DNA of 64,000 bases from positions 90,286 to 154,285 of the forward strand of contig JACQYI010000058.1 in NCBI GenBank assembly GCA_016208305.1, in the 5' to 3' direction. Numbering within the stretch: the stretch's first letter is position 1; the number at the start of each line of letters is the position of its first letter. Under the pieces are notes generated by a model. The model was not told the origin of the DNA. It made no database searches and worked only from the letters and a program-made list of their open reading frames with translations. Positions 37,033-46,099 of this stretch are shown piece by piece. The stretch is from Oscillatoriophycideae cyanobacterium NC_groundwater_1537_Pr4_S-0.65um_50_18 (GTDB lineage: Bacteria > Cyanobacteriota > Cyanobacteriia > Elainellales > Elainellaceae). The position numbers and the translations under genes were made by a program.

Positions 37033-37413
37033 TTACTTAAAGCTCCAGGCGGCGATCGCCAAGCTGCCCCAGCCCAAGAGAAAGGCTAGTCCTCCTAGCG
37101 GCGTGACGGCTCCTAGCCATTTGATCCCCGAAAAGCTGAGGGCATAGAGGCTGCCGGAAAAGATGACGACTCCAGCCATGAAGGCAAACCCTGTAAACGT
37201 CAGCAGCGCCTGCCCCGACTCTGCACGACTTAGCAACAGCCCCACCAACAGCAGTGCCAAGGCGTGATACATCTGATAACGAGCCCCCGTTTCAAAAATT
37301 TCGATCGCCCGTTCGCTCAACTGCTCCTTGAGGGCATGTGTGGCAAAGGCTCCAGCCGCTACCGAGGTGCCGCCCAAAATAGCTGCGATCGTTAAAAAGA
37401 CTTGAACTACCAT
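37033..37413 (-). CDS. DUF423 membrane protein (YgdD-like)
   Basis: A 126-residue protein; I place the start at the ATG at 37413 (MVVQVFLTIAAILGGTSVAAG) because the upstream open frame is not family-like. Four hydrophobic helices and the motifs GAFATHALKEQLSERAIEIFETGARYQMYHALALL and PLGGLAFLLGW identify DUF423, small inner-membrane proteins of unknown function found across bacteria. It is divergent from the DUF1361 gene. Confidence 0.87.
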   Translation of the reverse strand: MVVQVFLTIAAILGGTSVAAGAFATHALKEQLSERAIEIFETGARYQMYHALALLLVGLLLSRAESGQALLTFTGFAFMAGVVIFSGSLYALSFSGIKWLGAVTPLGGLAFLLGWGSLAIAAWSFK

Positions 37414-37560
37414 AGGTGAGGAGAGCAAGAGAACAAAAGACTTCTTCCAAAGCCTAACAACATATTTTGAAACATGAGCAGGTGTGAGCAGAGAGGCGCA
37501 GTCAGAAGATCGGAAGGTTAAGCTGGGGAGAAGAAATCCTACCAAAATCAGGAATGGGGT

Positions 37561-38205
37561 ATGCAAGACAGAGCTTTTCAGGCATTAGAGGCATTTTCCG
37601 GCATCTACAGCGGCTGGATTCTTTGGAACTTGTTTCTTGCCTTTATTCCTCTGGTGCTGAGCTTTTGGCTATTTCGCCGCAAGACTATTCAGAAGCGATC
37701 GCTGCTTTGGTGGCTGGTGTTTGTAGTGTTTGTGGCGTTTTTGCCCAATGCGCCCTACATGCTGACAGATATTATCCACCTCATTCGCGGCACCCGAGCG
37801 GGCTATGCGATGTGGCTGATTATCCTCATTTTTATTCCGCTTCATTTGATGGCAATCTTGGGTGGCTTTGAAGCCTATGTGGTGTCTTTGCTCAACCAGG
37901 GCAGCTATCTCAAGCGTCAAGGAGCAGGTCAATTTGTCTTTTGGTCTGAGATTTTGGCTCATGCTCTCTGTGCGATCGGCATTTTTCTGGGCAGATTCAT
38001 CCGGTTCAATAGCTGGGATTTAGTCACCGATCCGGCTGATGTGCTGACCACAACGATGAACACGCTCACGAGTCGGCAGCCTTTACTGATCATCTTGCTC
38101 ACCTTTGGCGGCCTGACGGTGCTCTACTGGTTAATGAAGCAGCTCACGCTAGGCATTTATCTGCGAATTCACTATGCTCGTCGGGGTCTTGATATCCCAG
38201 ACTAG
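37561..38205 (+). CDS. DUF1361 membrane protein
   Basis: A 214-residue integral membrane protein with about six helices. The conserved DUF1361 core is present: WNLFLAFIPLVLSFWLF, VFVAFLPNAPYMLTDIIHL, IGIFLGRFIRFNSWDLVTDP. The family is widespread, of unknown function. It is convergent with the dihydrouridine synthase gene, whose stop lies 13 bases away. Confidence 0.87.
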   Translation: MQDRAFQALEAFSGIYSGWILWNLFLAFIPLVLSFWLFRRKTIQKRSLLWWLVFVVFVAFLPNAPYMLTDIIHLIRGTRAGYAMWLIILIFIPLHLMAILGGFEAYVVSLLNQGSYLKRQGAGQFVFWSEILAHALCAIGIFLGRFIRFNSWDLVTDPADVLTTTMNTLTSRQPLLIILLTFGGLTVLYWLMKQLTLGIYLRIHYARRGLDIPD

Positions 38206-38218
38206 GCGCTGTAGCATT

Positions 38219-39292
38219 CTAAACTTCAACGAGCTGGAGTTCAGAGGCATCTTCGGTCTGCCAGCCCTGTTGAGCAAGGTGGGCGATCGCTCGATTGATG
38301 AGTTCTTCGCCTTGCTCCTGAGTTTCGACCAGCGCCAGCTTGCCGCGCAGATCGGCTGCGCCCATAAAGCCTTTGGCATACCAGGTCATGTGCTTGCGGG
38401 CTTGACGGATGCCGCGATCGCCCTTGTAAGCCCACAGCATTTGCAAATGATCACGGGCACATTCCAAGCGCTCGATCGGTGTAGGAGGCTGTCGGCGCAG
38501 TCCGGTTTTGAGGAAATAATCGACTTCTCCCACCAAAAAGGGATAGCCCAACGTGCCGCGAGAGCACATAACGCCATCGGCTCCGGTCATTTCTAAGCAA
38601 CGGACGGCAGCATCGACTGAGAAAATATCGCCATTGGCAATGACCGGAATAGAGAGCACCTCCTTAACGCGGGTGATCCATTCCCATCGGGCTGAGCCAT
38701 TGTAGCCTTGCGATCGCGTGCGTCCATGCAGTGTTAGCATTTGCGCCCCGGCGTCCTGCATCCGCTGGGCAAATTCGACGGCATTAATTTCTTTGTCTGA
38801 CCAGCCGATGCGGGTTTTAACGGTTACGGGCACCTTGACGGCCTGAACCACCGATCGCACAATTTCTTCAGCAATTTCTGGCTGCCGCAAGAGCGAAGAT
38901 CCGCCGCCGTTTTTGGTGATTTTATTTACTGGACAGCCCATGTTGATGTCTACTGTATCGGCTCCTTCCTCTACCGCCATCTGGGCGGCCTCTGCCAAAA
39001 AGTCGGGGCGACAGTCAAATAGCTGAATGCTGATGGGGCGTTCGTTCGGGTCAATTTCCATCAGCTTGGGCAACTGCTTTACATAGTGCAGCCCTGTGGC
39101 GTTGACCATTTCGGTGTACATCATCGACTCAGGGGCATAGCGCCGCACCAGCCGCCGAAACACCAGATCGGTGACGCCGGATAGCGGCGACTGCAACACC
39201 CGGCTTTTCACCTCTAAGTTGCCGATTTGCAGCGGCGTAGATAGCCGAGCCTGAAGCTCAGGAGACAGAGCGGTAGGAGATAAAGCAGCCAT
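38219..39292 (-). CDS. tRNA-dihydrouridine synthase (DusB/NifR3-type)
   Basis: A 357-residue flavoenzyme that reduces uridines in the tRNA D-loop. The ATG at 39292 (MAALSPTALS) is preferred; one 36 bases upstream is possible. The FMN barrel starts VLQSPLSGVTDLVFRRL; the catalytic Cys is in DINMGCPVNKITK; GGGSSLLRQP, VTVKTRIGW, LTLHGRTRSQGY and IPVIANGDIFS are the usual phosphate and tRNA-facing segments; SRGTLGYPFL is the final FMN motif. Length is normal. Confidence 0.92.
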   Translation of the reverse strand: MAALSPTALSPELQARLSTPLQIGNLEVKSRVLQSPLSGVTDLVFRRLVRRYAPESMMYTEMVNATGLHYVKQLPKLMEIDPNERPISIQLFDCRPDFLAEAAQMAVEEGADTVDINMGCPVNKITKNGGGSSLLRQPEIAEEIVRSVVQAVKVPVTVKTRIGWSDKEINAVEFAQRMQDAGAQMLTLHGRTRSQGYNGSARWEWITRVKEVLSIPVIANGDIFSVDAAVRCLEMTGADGVMCSRGTLGYPFLVGEVDYFLKTGLRRQPPTPIERLECARDHLQMLWAYKGDRGIRQARKHMTWYAKGFMGAADLRGKLALVETQEQGEELINRAIAHLAQQGWQTEDASELQLVEV

Positions 39293-39480
39293 GATGCGAT
39301 CGCGAATGAACTTTACCATTCTATCCATAACGCTGTTCTATCCCTCAGATGGGAGGCGATCGCTCCTTGGGGGCGGTTCTGTGCTCTGTCCAAAAATCAA
39401 TCGAGTGGTGAATTCAAAATGGTATAAGGAAAAGACTGCGCTTAATCAATGTGTCCGATCAATTCGCCTAATTCAGCTCC

Positions 39481-40749
39481 ATGCGTCTTCTTTGTCTTAG
39501 CAACGGTCACGGTGAAGATGCGATCGCCCTGCGCATTCTCCAAGCCCTTCAGCAAACTGCTCCAAGGGGGCATGATCTCTCGGCTTTACCGATCGTGGGG
39601 GAAGGGCAAGCCTATAGGCGCAGTGATATTCCCTTGATTGGAGCAACAAAGCCGCTGCCGTCGGGTGGGTTTCTCTATATGGATGGGCGGCAGCTCGCCC
39701 GTGACCTACAGGGCGGTTTGATCGATCTGACGCGCACACAGCTAGGCAACATTAAAGCCTGGGCGCAGCAAGGCGGCGTGATCTTGGCGGTAGGAGACAT
39801 TGTGCCGCTGCTCTTTGCCTGGTGGAGTGGTGCCCCCTATGCCTTTGTAGGCACCGCCAAGTCGGAGTATCACCTGCGCGACGAGCAGGGCAATCTACAG
39901 CGTCCGTCTTGGTTAGGACAATTGGAGAGTTCTTTGGGTTCTGCCTACTTGCCCTGGGAGCGCTGGCTAATGGCGCATCCTCGCTGCAAGGCAGTGTTTC
40001 CGAGAGATACGTTGACGGCAGCAGCACTAGAGAAATATGCCATTCCGGCATTTGATTTGGGCAATCCGATGATGGATGGCCTAGAGCCAACGGGGATGCG
40101 GTTTGAGGTTCCCGGTAGCCCTTTAACGATCGCCCTCTTGCCCGGATCGAGAGTGCCTGAAGCTTACGAAAATTGGCAGCTCATCCTGCAAGCGGCTGCG
40201 GCGATTCAGGCTGAAGGGGGGTATCCCGATCTCTTGTTTTTAGCCGCGATTGCCCCCAGTCTTGACTTGGTTTCTCTGCAACAGGCGCTCGCACAGACGG
40301 GCTGGCAGCAAATCGCTACCTCCCCCTATGGGATGTTTCGGCAGACCCGCGTTTTGCAGACGGGTCTGCCGCAGGCCACGCTGATCCTGACGACGGCCTT
40401 TAGCGACTGTCTGCATCAGGCAGAGATCGCAATCGCAATGGCAGGGACGGCAACAGAACAATTTGTGGGGTTGGGCAAACCTGCGATTTTACTGCCTGGG
40501 AAAGGGCCGCAGTTTACGCCCAAATTTGCCGAAGCGCAGGCACGCCTGTTGGGAATTTCGGTAAGTCTGGTGTCTTCTCCGGCAGCAGTTGCGGCAGAAA
40601 TGCGATCGCTGCTACAAGATCCCCTACGGCTGCAAAAAATTGCTGAAAACGGACATCGCCGCTTGGGTAAGCCGGGAGCCGCAAATCGCATTGCAGATTG
40701 CTTAAAGCAAATTTTTAGTGCTGAAGAAACCCAAAAAGCGATGAGTTGA
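39481..40749 (+). CDS. Lipid-A-disaccharide synthase-related protein
   Basis: A 422-residue GT-B-fold protein of the LpxB-related family found in cyanobacteria and plants-lineage bacteria. The start MRLLCLSNGHGEDAIALRIL is characteristic; later motifs include LLPGSRVPEAYENWQLILQAA in the C-terminal domain and AIAMAGTATEQFVGLGKPAILLPGKGPQFT, the sugar-nucleotide pocket. A glycosyltransferase role is expected, although cyanobacteria often lack canonical lipid A steps, so the acceptor is unclear. The next 425 bases are non-coding. Confidence 0.88.
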   Translation: MRLLCLSNGHGEDAIALRILQALQQTAPRGHDLSALPIVGEGQAYRRSDIPLIGATKPLPSGGFLYMDGRQLARDLQGGLIDLTRTQLGNIKAWAQQGGVILAVGDIVPLLFAWWSGAPYAFVGTAKSEYHLRDEQGNLQRPSWLGQLESSLGSAYLPWERWLMAHPRCKAVFPRDTLTAAALEKYAIPAFDLGNPMMDGLEPTGMRFEVPGSPLTIALLPGSRVPEAYENWQLILQAAAAIQAEGGYPDLLFLAAIAPSLDLVSLQQALAQTGWQQIATSPYGMFRQTRVLQTGLPQATLILTTAFSDCLHQAEIAIAMAGTATEQFVGLGKPAILLPGKGPQFTPKFAEAQARLLGISVSLVSSPAAVAAEMRSLLQDPLRLQKIAENGHRRLGKPGAANRIADCLKQIFSAEETQKAMS

Positions 40750-41174
40750 TGGATAATGCAGCCATGCAGGTTTGTAGTGTAACGATACGAAAGGTTTCTA
40801 CATCAAACAGCTTAAAATCAGACCCATTCGCTGATTGCGCTAGCGATGGCTGGCGCAAGAACATCAAATTCTGTTAAGTTTTGCGCTTACATTCGGCATT
40901 GCTACTCTGAGAGATGAATTCTTGCCAGTAGAGAGATAAATGCTTTTCCGTCAAAAAACGTTTTTCTATGGAGCAATTGCTACTTTTGATCAATCCACCC
41001 CTAGCTACCCATTAGATTTAAACCGGGCGCATCTACGATCAGTTCGCCCATGCTACGCCATTGATTGAGCTATTTTTATGCGATTGAAATAATCTCAGGC
41101 TGAGATTGTTGGGTAGCTCTCTCAATCTGTCATGGGTCAAGCACTTATTGGGTCAAGTACCGTCGAGGTTACAC
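40750..41174. other. Intergenic region with an isolated family-1-like end
   Basis: No gene is seen. GGGCGCATCTACGATCAGTT at about 41027 resembles the left end of the family 1 element, but no matching right end follows, so it may be a decayed fragment or chance. Confidence 0.4.
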
Positions 41175-42065
41175 ATGAACAATGAACAGCTATTCACCCA
41201 TTCTGTCCTAGAGGGAACTAACTTTCGGCAACAGGATTTGCGAGGTCAGTCCTTTAAGGGTAGAGATTTGTCTGGAGCAGATTTCAGCGGATCAGATATT
41301 CGCGGCGCTAATTTTACGAACGCCATTCTTAGAAACGCTAACTTTAGCCAAACGCTGAATGGACTCGATCGCAATAGAGCCGCGATGTTTTCGGTCGCAA
41401 TGCTGTTGGCTGCGGCGCTCATCGGTATGCTGGCAGGTTTTATTGGCGCTACGATCGGCCTACAGTTTCACACCAACGCCTTAGAGGTTTCTGCAAAAGC
41501 GATCGCTGTCCTTGTGCATGTTAGCTTTCTGCTGATTGCGCTGCGCAAAGGCATTACTGCCGGGTTTGGCGTTTTTACGCTGGCGATGGCGATGGCCTTT
41601 GTGGCGGCGCTGCTGCATCCTCTGGCAATTCCCGTAGCTGGGGCGATCGCCATTGCTATTGTGATTGATTTTTGTGTAGCGGCTCTAACGATTGTGGCTG
41701 CAATGGTGGCGATCGTGGCGCGTGTTGCCATCCATGCCCAGGTGGGTTGGGCTGTGGCTGCTACCTTTTGCGTTGCTTTTGTTCTGGCGCTGTACCAAAC
41801 TCACACAGCAGTTTCGGCGATGGCGATCGCGGCAACGGCTATGCTGCTCAGTGCTTATGTGGGCTGGCGCACCCTCCGCAAGCGCAACTCCGTTCGGACT
41901 TTGGGTAGAACCTTGTTTGCTCGCTGGGGCACTAGCTTTAGAGGGGCAGATCTAACAGGCGCAAACTTCTCTCAGGCATTGCTTAACAATGCGGATTTTC
42001 GTCGCGCCATTTTGAACCAAACCTACTGGAATGAGCGATCGATCGGATTGCTAGAAATGTTCTAA
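41175..42065 (+). CDS. Pentapeptide-repeat membrane protein
   Basis: A 296-residue protein from the ATG at 41175, with GAGG ten bases upstream. Residues about 13-52 are pentapeptide repeats of the A(D/N)Lxx type (LRGQSFKGRDLSGADFSGSD, then RGANFTNAILRNANF). A long hydrophobic domain (about 70-235, five or six helices, very Ala/Val-rich) interrupts them. A second short repeat block resumes near 255 (FRGADLTGANFSQALLNNADF). Repeat blocks on both sides of the membrane domain could stack into one beta-helix on one face of the membrane. Function is unknown. A MITE-like element follows the stop. Confidence 0.85.
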   Translation: MNNEQLFTHSVLEGTNFRQQDLRGQSFKGRDLSGADFSGSDIRGANFTNAILRNANFSQTLNGLDRNRAAMFSVAMLLAAALIGMLAGFIGATIGLQFHTNALEVSAKAIAVLVHVSFLLIALRKGITAGFGVFTLAMAMAFVAALLHPLAIPVAGAIAIAIVIDFCVAALTIVAAMVAIVARVAIHAQVGWAVAATFCVAFVLALYQTHTAVSAMAIAATAMLLSAYVGWRTLRKRNSVRTLGRTLFARWGTSFRGADLTGANFSQALLNNADFRRAILNQTYWNERSIGLLEMF

Positions 42066-42101
42066 GTCTTGGCCTCATCGCTGAGCTACAGCTGTATGCT
42101 G

Positions 42102-42234
42102 CCAGCAATTCTCATTTTGTAGACAAAGCTCAAAAAAAGCCCGCAGCAGGCGGGCTTTTTTTGAGCTTTGTTAGGGATTTCGCGCCCGCAGAACGCGAAA
42201 TCCCTAACATGAAATCCACAATGAGAATTGCTGG
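42102..42234. mobile_element. 133-bp MITE-like element with two hairpins
   Basis: Terminal inverted repeats CCAGCAATTCTCATT (42102-42116) and AATGAGAATTGCTGG (42220-42234) are perfect, and TATGCTG flanks both sides (42095-42101 and 42235-42241) as a 7-base direct repeat. Inside are a 21-bp perfect stem starting at 42124 (arms separated by AGCAG) and a 15-bp stem (GTTAGGGATTTCGCG and its complement). The element lies between convergent genes and ends two bases from the comB stop codon. Confidence 0.85.
42124..42170. terminator. Bidirectional terminator hairpin
   Basis: A 21-bp perfect stem (CAAAGCTCAAAAAAAGCCCGC and complement, loop AGCAG) with a run of seven T in the 3' arm on either strand. 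It can terminate both the pentapeptide gene and the convergent comB gene, and lies inside the MITE-like element. Confidence 0.75.
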
Positions 42235-42243
42235 TATGCTGCG

Positions 42244-42987
42244 CTAATGCTTGACGAGTACGCCTATCTCGCGCTGCATGGGCAATATGTCTAGAGTATC
42301 GAGCTGGGCGCAGTACTTCAGGTCATCTAAACAGTCGAGGCGCAGCAAGCGCTGACCGTGAGAAGCGTAGCAAAGTAAATCAACCAACCGATCTTGCCAT
42401 TGAGCATAGAGAGCGACAGCAGCAATGGTTTCGTCATTTCCCGCAATTTTTTCGAGGGGCTGCCCTTCGGTTGCCAGGTGGCTGCTTAGCTGATGAACGA
42501 TCGCCCCAGCGCAGACCGTATCTTCTAATGAAAAGCTGCCTTCCCAGCCCGATCCAGCAATCCAGACCGTTTCGGGCTGATGATGCAGCAAATACTGGGC
42601 GATCGCAGCTCGGTTGATTAAAGCAGCGGCTAACACAGTTTTCGCCTGCTGAATTTTTTCTAGGCAGCGCGTCCCGTTGGTTGTGCTCATAAACAGCCGC
42701 TTCCCCCCTACGCGTTCGGGCGTGCAGGCAAGGGGCGAGTTTCCTAGGTCACAGCCTTCTACCGTTGCGCCCCCGCGTTCTCCGGCTCGCAGCCGTTTGT
42801 CGGGCGGCCATTGCTCACTCACCCGCATTAGCTCATCCATTGAGCTGAAGGCTTGAACTGCTTCAGCCCCTGCTGCTAATGCCGTTGAGATGGTGCTGGT
42901 TGCCCGTAAAACGTCAATAGCGATCGCGCAATCGGGTTGCGCTCCGGTAGGAATTAGCTCAGGTGTGTGGAAAATAAAAACTTTCAC
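42244..42987 (-). CDS. comB: 2-phosphosulfolactate phosphatase, ComB family
   Basis: A 247-residue protein starting at a GTG (42987) so that it reads [13 protein letters not shown], the normal N-terminus of ComB; the open frame runs 33 residues upstream but without family similarity. Conserved blocks are [52 protein letters not shown] and [12 protein letters not shown]. ComB removes phosphate from 2-phosphosulfolactate on the coenzyme M pathway in archaea; its role in cyanobacteria is unclear. Divergent from the DUF4168 gene. Confidence 0.88.
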   Translation of the reverse strand: MKVFIFHTPELIPTGAQPDCAIAIDVLRATSTISTALAAGAEAVQAFSSMDELMRVSEQWPPDKRLRAGERGGATVEGCDLGNSPLACTPERVGGKRLFMSTTNGTRCLEKIQQAKTVLAAALINRAAIAQYLLHHQPETVWIAGSGWEGSFSLEDTVCAGAIVHQLSSHLATEGQPLEKIAGNDETIAAVALYAQWQDRLVDLLCYASHGQRLLRLDCLDDLKYCAQLDTLDILPMQREIGVLVKH

Positions 42988-43201
42988 TAGTGATCGGTTG
43001 AGATGGGGAATACAGAAGGCGGGCTGCAAAGAGCGGCCTTGAATGGCGGAAAACGCGGCCTCAAAAGCTACTCTCTCAAGAGCCATCAGAGTATCATTCT
43101 AGAGCGATTAGCGACACTTACGTGCTATCCCTGGAACTTCTCACCCTTAGAATGATTCAAAGTATGTGAGCTGTTTGATACTGAGTTTCTGCGTTTCCGC
43201 T

Positions 43202-43771
43202 ATGATGACCGCCTTATCTTTGCTGCCTCAATTGAGTTCGAGTTGTTTCAAGGCCAATCGTTTGATTCCAGGTCGGCCAGGTTCTAAGCGTCGGGTGGCG
43301 CGATCGCTCTGGGTGGGTTCCTTTGCCGCAATCGGATTGCTGTGTGGATGGGTGCCGAGTTTGCAGCAGCATCCTGTTGGCGCATTGTCGGAGGTGTCGG
43401 CAGCCTCGTCAGTCGGTTTGTCGTTTGACAATGCAGCCTATGCCCAAGCCGCTATCACTGAGAATGAAATTCAGGATTATGCTCGATCGGTGTTGCAAAT
43501 AGAGCCGATTCGACAAGCTGCCTACGACAATATCAAGCAGACTAGCGGAGCCGAAGTGCCGCCTATTCTCTGCCATCGTCCCAGTAGCCTCAATAGCCTC
43601 GATCCCAATATTCGCTCGATCGCCATTGACTATTGCAATCAAGCGATCGCCATTGTTGAAAGTAACAACCTCACGATTACGCGTTTCAACGAAATCACGG
43701 TGGCGCACAAGTCAGATGCAGGTTTGGCAGGGCGCATTCAGCAAGCTATGGCGGTCATTCAAGGGCAATAA
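43202..43771 (+). CDS. DUF4168 protein, exported
   Basis: A 189-residue protein from the ATG at 43202 (an upstream ATG at 43166 is possible). It has a long N-terminal region with a hydrophobic segment (about 38-55, LWVGSFAAIGLLCGWV) and AYAQA, a cleavage-like site. The C-terminal 90 residues fit DUF4168: IQDYARSVLQIEPIRQAAYDNIK, CHRPSSLNSL, AIDYCNQAIAIVESNNLTITRFNEIT. Function is unknown. Small proteins of conserved type follow in the same orientation. Confidence 0.82.
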   Translation: MMTALSLLPQLSSSCFKANRLIPGRPGSKRRVARSLWVGSFAAIGLLCGWVPSLQQHPVGALSEVSAASSVGLSFDNAAYAQAAITENEIQDYARSVLQIEPIRQAAYDNIKQTSGAEVPPILCHRPSSLNSLDPNIRSIAIDYCNQAIAIVESNNLTITRFNEITVAHKSDAGLAGRIQQAMAVIQGQ

Positions 43772-43883
43772 GGGCAGCCTGTTGATAGGTTGTGGGGTCA
43801 GCAGACACACAACCTCAGCCAGAACGATCTTGGCGATCGCTTAACCGCTTAAGATGGAGTTGGCTCGTAATTAAGGCAACTCT

Positions 43884-44144
43884 ATGGCTCGGTTCGATCC
43901 CTACACGCTGCAACTGCAAGTTACCCGCATGTTTGAGCAGGGGCAGTCTTTTTTTGCTACGGTCAAGGTTCAAGATTGGCTAAAAGAGCATAATCAAGAT
44001 CCGAGCGCCTACAATATTTTGTTTCACGAAAAGCCTGCCCCTCCTGGCTCAGGAAAGACGATCGCCATTGACATCGAGCTTCAGCGCAAGGACGGCCAAC
44101 CCGTAGATGCGTGGCTTCAGCAAGAGGTCAATCGCGAGACTTGA
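43884..44144 (+). CDS. Small conserved hypothetical protein
   Basis: An 86-residue protein (MARFDPYTLQLQVTRMFEQG ... VDAWLQQEVNRE). It looks like a well-behaved small soluble protein with an alpha-rich first half and a beta strand pair (TIAIDIELQRKDGQ). I believe it is conserved in cyanobacteria but cannot name a family. The PCP_red gene starts 77 bases downstream, so cotranscription is likely. Confidence 0.75.
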   Translation: MARFDPYTLQLQVTRMFEQGQSFFATVKVQDWLKEHNQDPSAYNILFHEKPAPPGSGKTIAIDIELQRKDGQPVDAWLQQEVNRET

Positions 44145-44221
44145 GCGTCAAACCTGGAGCGCTAAATCTTGAAGCGCTAAACTTGGGCAGCAAATTATCT
44201 GTAAGCAAAGTAAAGAAAGCC

Positions 44222-44392
44222 ATGAGTGATTCGATCCAGTGGGCGGCTGAAGCTGAGGCTCGCCTCAAGGAAATCCCGTTTTTTGTGCGTCCGGCTGCCC
44301 GCAAGAAAATCGAGAAATTTGCAGCCGAGGCAGGCATCACCGAAATCACGGTCGAGGTTTATGAGCAAGCCAAGCAGAAATTTGGCTCTTAG
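44222..44392 (+). CDS. Stand-alone PCP_red domain protein
   Basis: A 56-residue protein from the ATG at 44222: IQWAAEAEARLKEIPFFVRP then ARKKIEKFAAEAG and ITVEVYEQAKQKFG. This is the PCP_red domain, which also forms the C-terminus of ChlB, the light-independent protochlorophyllide reductase subunit. The stand-alone form occurs in cyanobacteria and chloroplast lineages; its function is not settled. Upstream frame to 44111 overlaps the previous gene and is not domain-like. Confidence 0.85.
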   Translation: MSDSIQWAAEAEARLKEIPFFVRPAARKKIEKFAAEAGITEITVEVYEQAKQKFGS

Positions 44393-44481
44393 TTGAGGGC
44401 AAGGCGCAGGTCTTAGCCCGCTTTTGAAAATCACCTTTGAACATCAGCCTTTGAGAGAGAGCAGGCATTCATGCTTGCCGA

Positions 44482-45978
44482 TCAGAAATCAAAGTAAATG
44501 TAGGGCGGAGCCTCATTGGGCGCTAGCAGCCATGCGGCAAACAGACAAAGCGGCACCAGTAGCAGTTTCACAATCCAGTTGAGGTGCAGCTTGAGGCCGC
44601 GATGAATGGCATAGGCGATCGCCATCGCTGCAAAAATCATCCCCAACAGTACGGCAATGTGGAGGCGATCGATTTGCAGCGTTTCTATATAAATCTTTTG
44701 AGTAAATTGAATGTCTCCGGCCTGACCCAGCAGCCTTTGAAAGGCTAGCCAAGAGTCGTTGAGATTAGGCAAACGGAAGAAAATCCAGGAGAGAAAGACC
44801 ATCATCTGGGTGGTCGCCCAGGCTAGCAGCACGCCCGGTAGACTTTGCCAAAAAGCCTGCAAAACCTTCCAGCGCTGAGAGAGGGATTCTGTGAGCCGAT
44901 GAACGGCCAGCGCTAGCCCATGCAGCCCTCCCCAAAGAATGAATCCCCAGGCTGCCCCATGCCAAACCCCAGCGACTAGCATGATGATGACGAGATTCAG
45001 GCAAGTGCGCCACAGCCCCCTTCGCGAACCCCCCAAGGGAAAATAGAGATAATTTCGCAGCCAGTCCCCCAAGGTCATGTGCCACCGTCGCCAAAAGTCG
45101 GCAATGTTGGTGCTGAGGTAAGGAAAGTTGAAGTTGTGCGGCAGGTCGAACCCAAGCAGCAGCGCGCTGCCCCTAGCGACATCCACATAGCCGCTAAAGT
45201 CGAGGTAGAGCTGTAGTCCGTAGGCGACAGTCGCTAGCCATAGGTCAGCGCTGCCAGCCCGCTCGACGTTGCTAAAAATTAGGTTAACCACTGTGCCTAA
45301 ATGGTCGGCTAGCAGCAGCTTTTTGATAGCACCACAGGCAATCAACCAGAGTCCCTCCACAATTTGAGTGGGGATGGGAAATTTTAGGGTTTGCAACTGC
45401 GAAGCAAAAGGATGAAAGCGGGTGATAGGGCCAGAGATGAGCTTGGGAAAAAATAGCTTGTAGGCAGAGAACTTCAGGAAGTCATGGGTGGCGGGTGCTC
45501 CCCGGTAGACATCTACCAGGTAGGCAATGCACTCGAAGCTAAAGAAACTGATGGCGAGGGGAGCCATGAGATTGCTGCGTACCCAGTCTGCGTTTTGCAC
45601 CAGCCTTTCTTGCTGTGCTACCCAGCCGATCGTTTCTAGTAAGAAGGGCACATATTTGAACCCTAAGAGCAGCAGTAAAATCAGCGAAATACCCACCCAC
45701 AGCAGCTTTAACCTTCGCTGATCCCAATCTTGCTGAACATATTGCCAGTCTTCGTTAGAAATCCGCCAATCCATCGGTGCGCCGATCGCCTTGCCCAAAA
45801 AGAAGGTAACGAGCGTCATCCCCAGCAGCAGCGGCAGATACTGAATTTGTAGCGAGCTGTAAAACACCACACCCGTGACCACAATTACCCACAGCCGGAG
45901 CGATCGCCCTTCTACCAACCAAAAAATTCCGAGGGTGCTCAGCAGAAAGATGCCGTAGAGAATTGAAAGAAAGGTCAT
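44482..45978 (-). CDS. MBOAT-family O-acyltransferase (AlgI-like)
   Basis: A 498-residue polytopic membrane enzyme. The MBOAT core is clear: FSFECIAYLVDVYRG, FFPKLISGPITRF, DFSGYVDVARGSALLLGFDLPHNFNFPY, WRRWHMTLGDWLRNYLYFPLGGSRRG and AGVWHGAAWGFILWGGLHG with the catalytic His near 340. AlgI-type members transfer acetyl groups across the membrane onto exported polysaccharides. No SGNH/AlgJ-type partner gene is adjacent here. Length is typical. Confidence 0.9.
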   Translation of the reverse strand: MTFLSILYGIFLLSTLGIFWLVEGRSLRLWVIVVTGVVFYSSLQIQYLPLLLGMTLVTFFLGKAIGAPMDWRISNEDWQYVQQDWDQRRLKLLWVGISLILLLLLGFKYVPFLLETIGWVAQQERLVQNADWVRSNLMAPLAISFFSFECIAYLVDVYRGAPATHDFLKFSAYKLFFPKLISGPITRFHPFASQLQTLKFPIPTQIVEGLWLIACGAIKKLLLADHLGTVVNLIFSNVERAGSADLWLATVAYGLQLYLDFSGYVDVARGSALLLGFDLPHNFNFPYLSTNIADFWRRWHMTLGDWLRNYLYFPLGGSRRGLWRTCLNLVIIMLVAGVWHGAAWGFILWGGLHGLALAVHRLTESLSQRWKVLQAFWQSLPGVLLAWATTQMMVFLSWIFFRLPNLNDSWLAFQRLLGQAGDIQFTQKIYIETLQIDRLHIAVLLGMIFAAMAIAYAIHRGLKLHLNWIVKLLLVPLCLFAAWLLAPNEAPPYIYFDF

Positions 45979-46099
45979 GGGATTCAGGAAATGGAGTAGG
46001 GAAGACGCCGCCTTGAATTCTAAGTTTTAAGCTGTAAAGTGAACCATCAAGATTTGAAAAACCTGTAAATTATCAGGCCAATTCGATCGCTCTGCTGCA

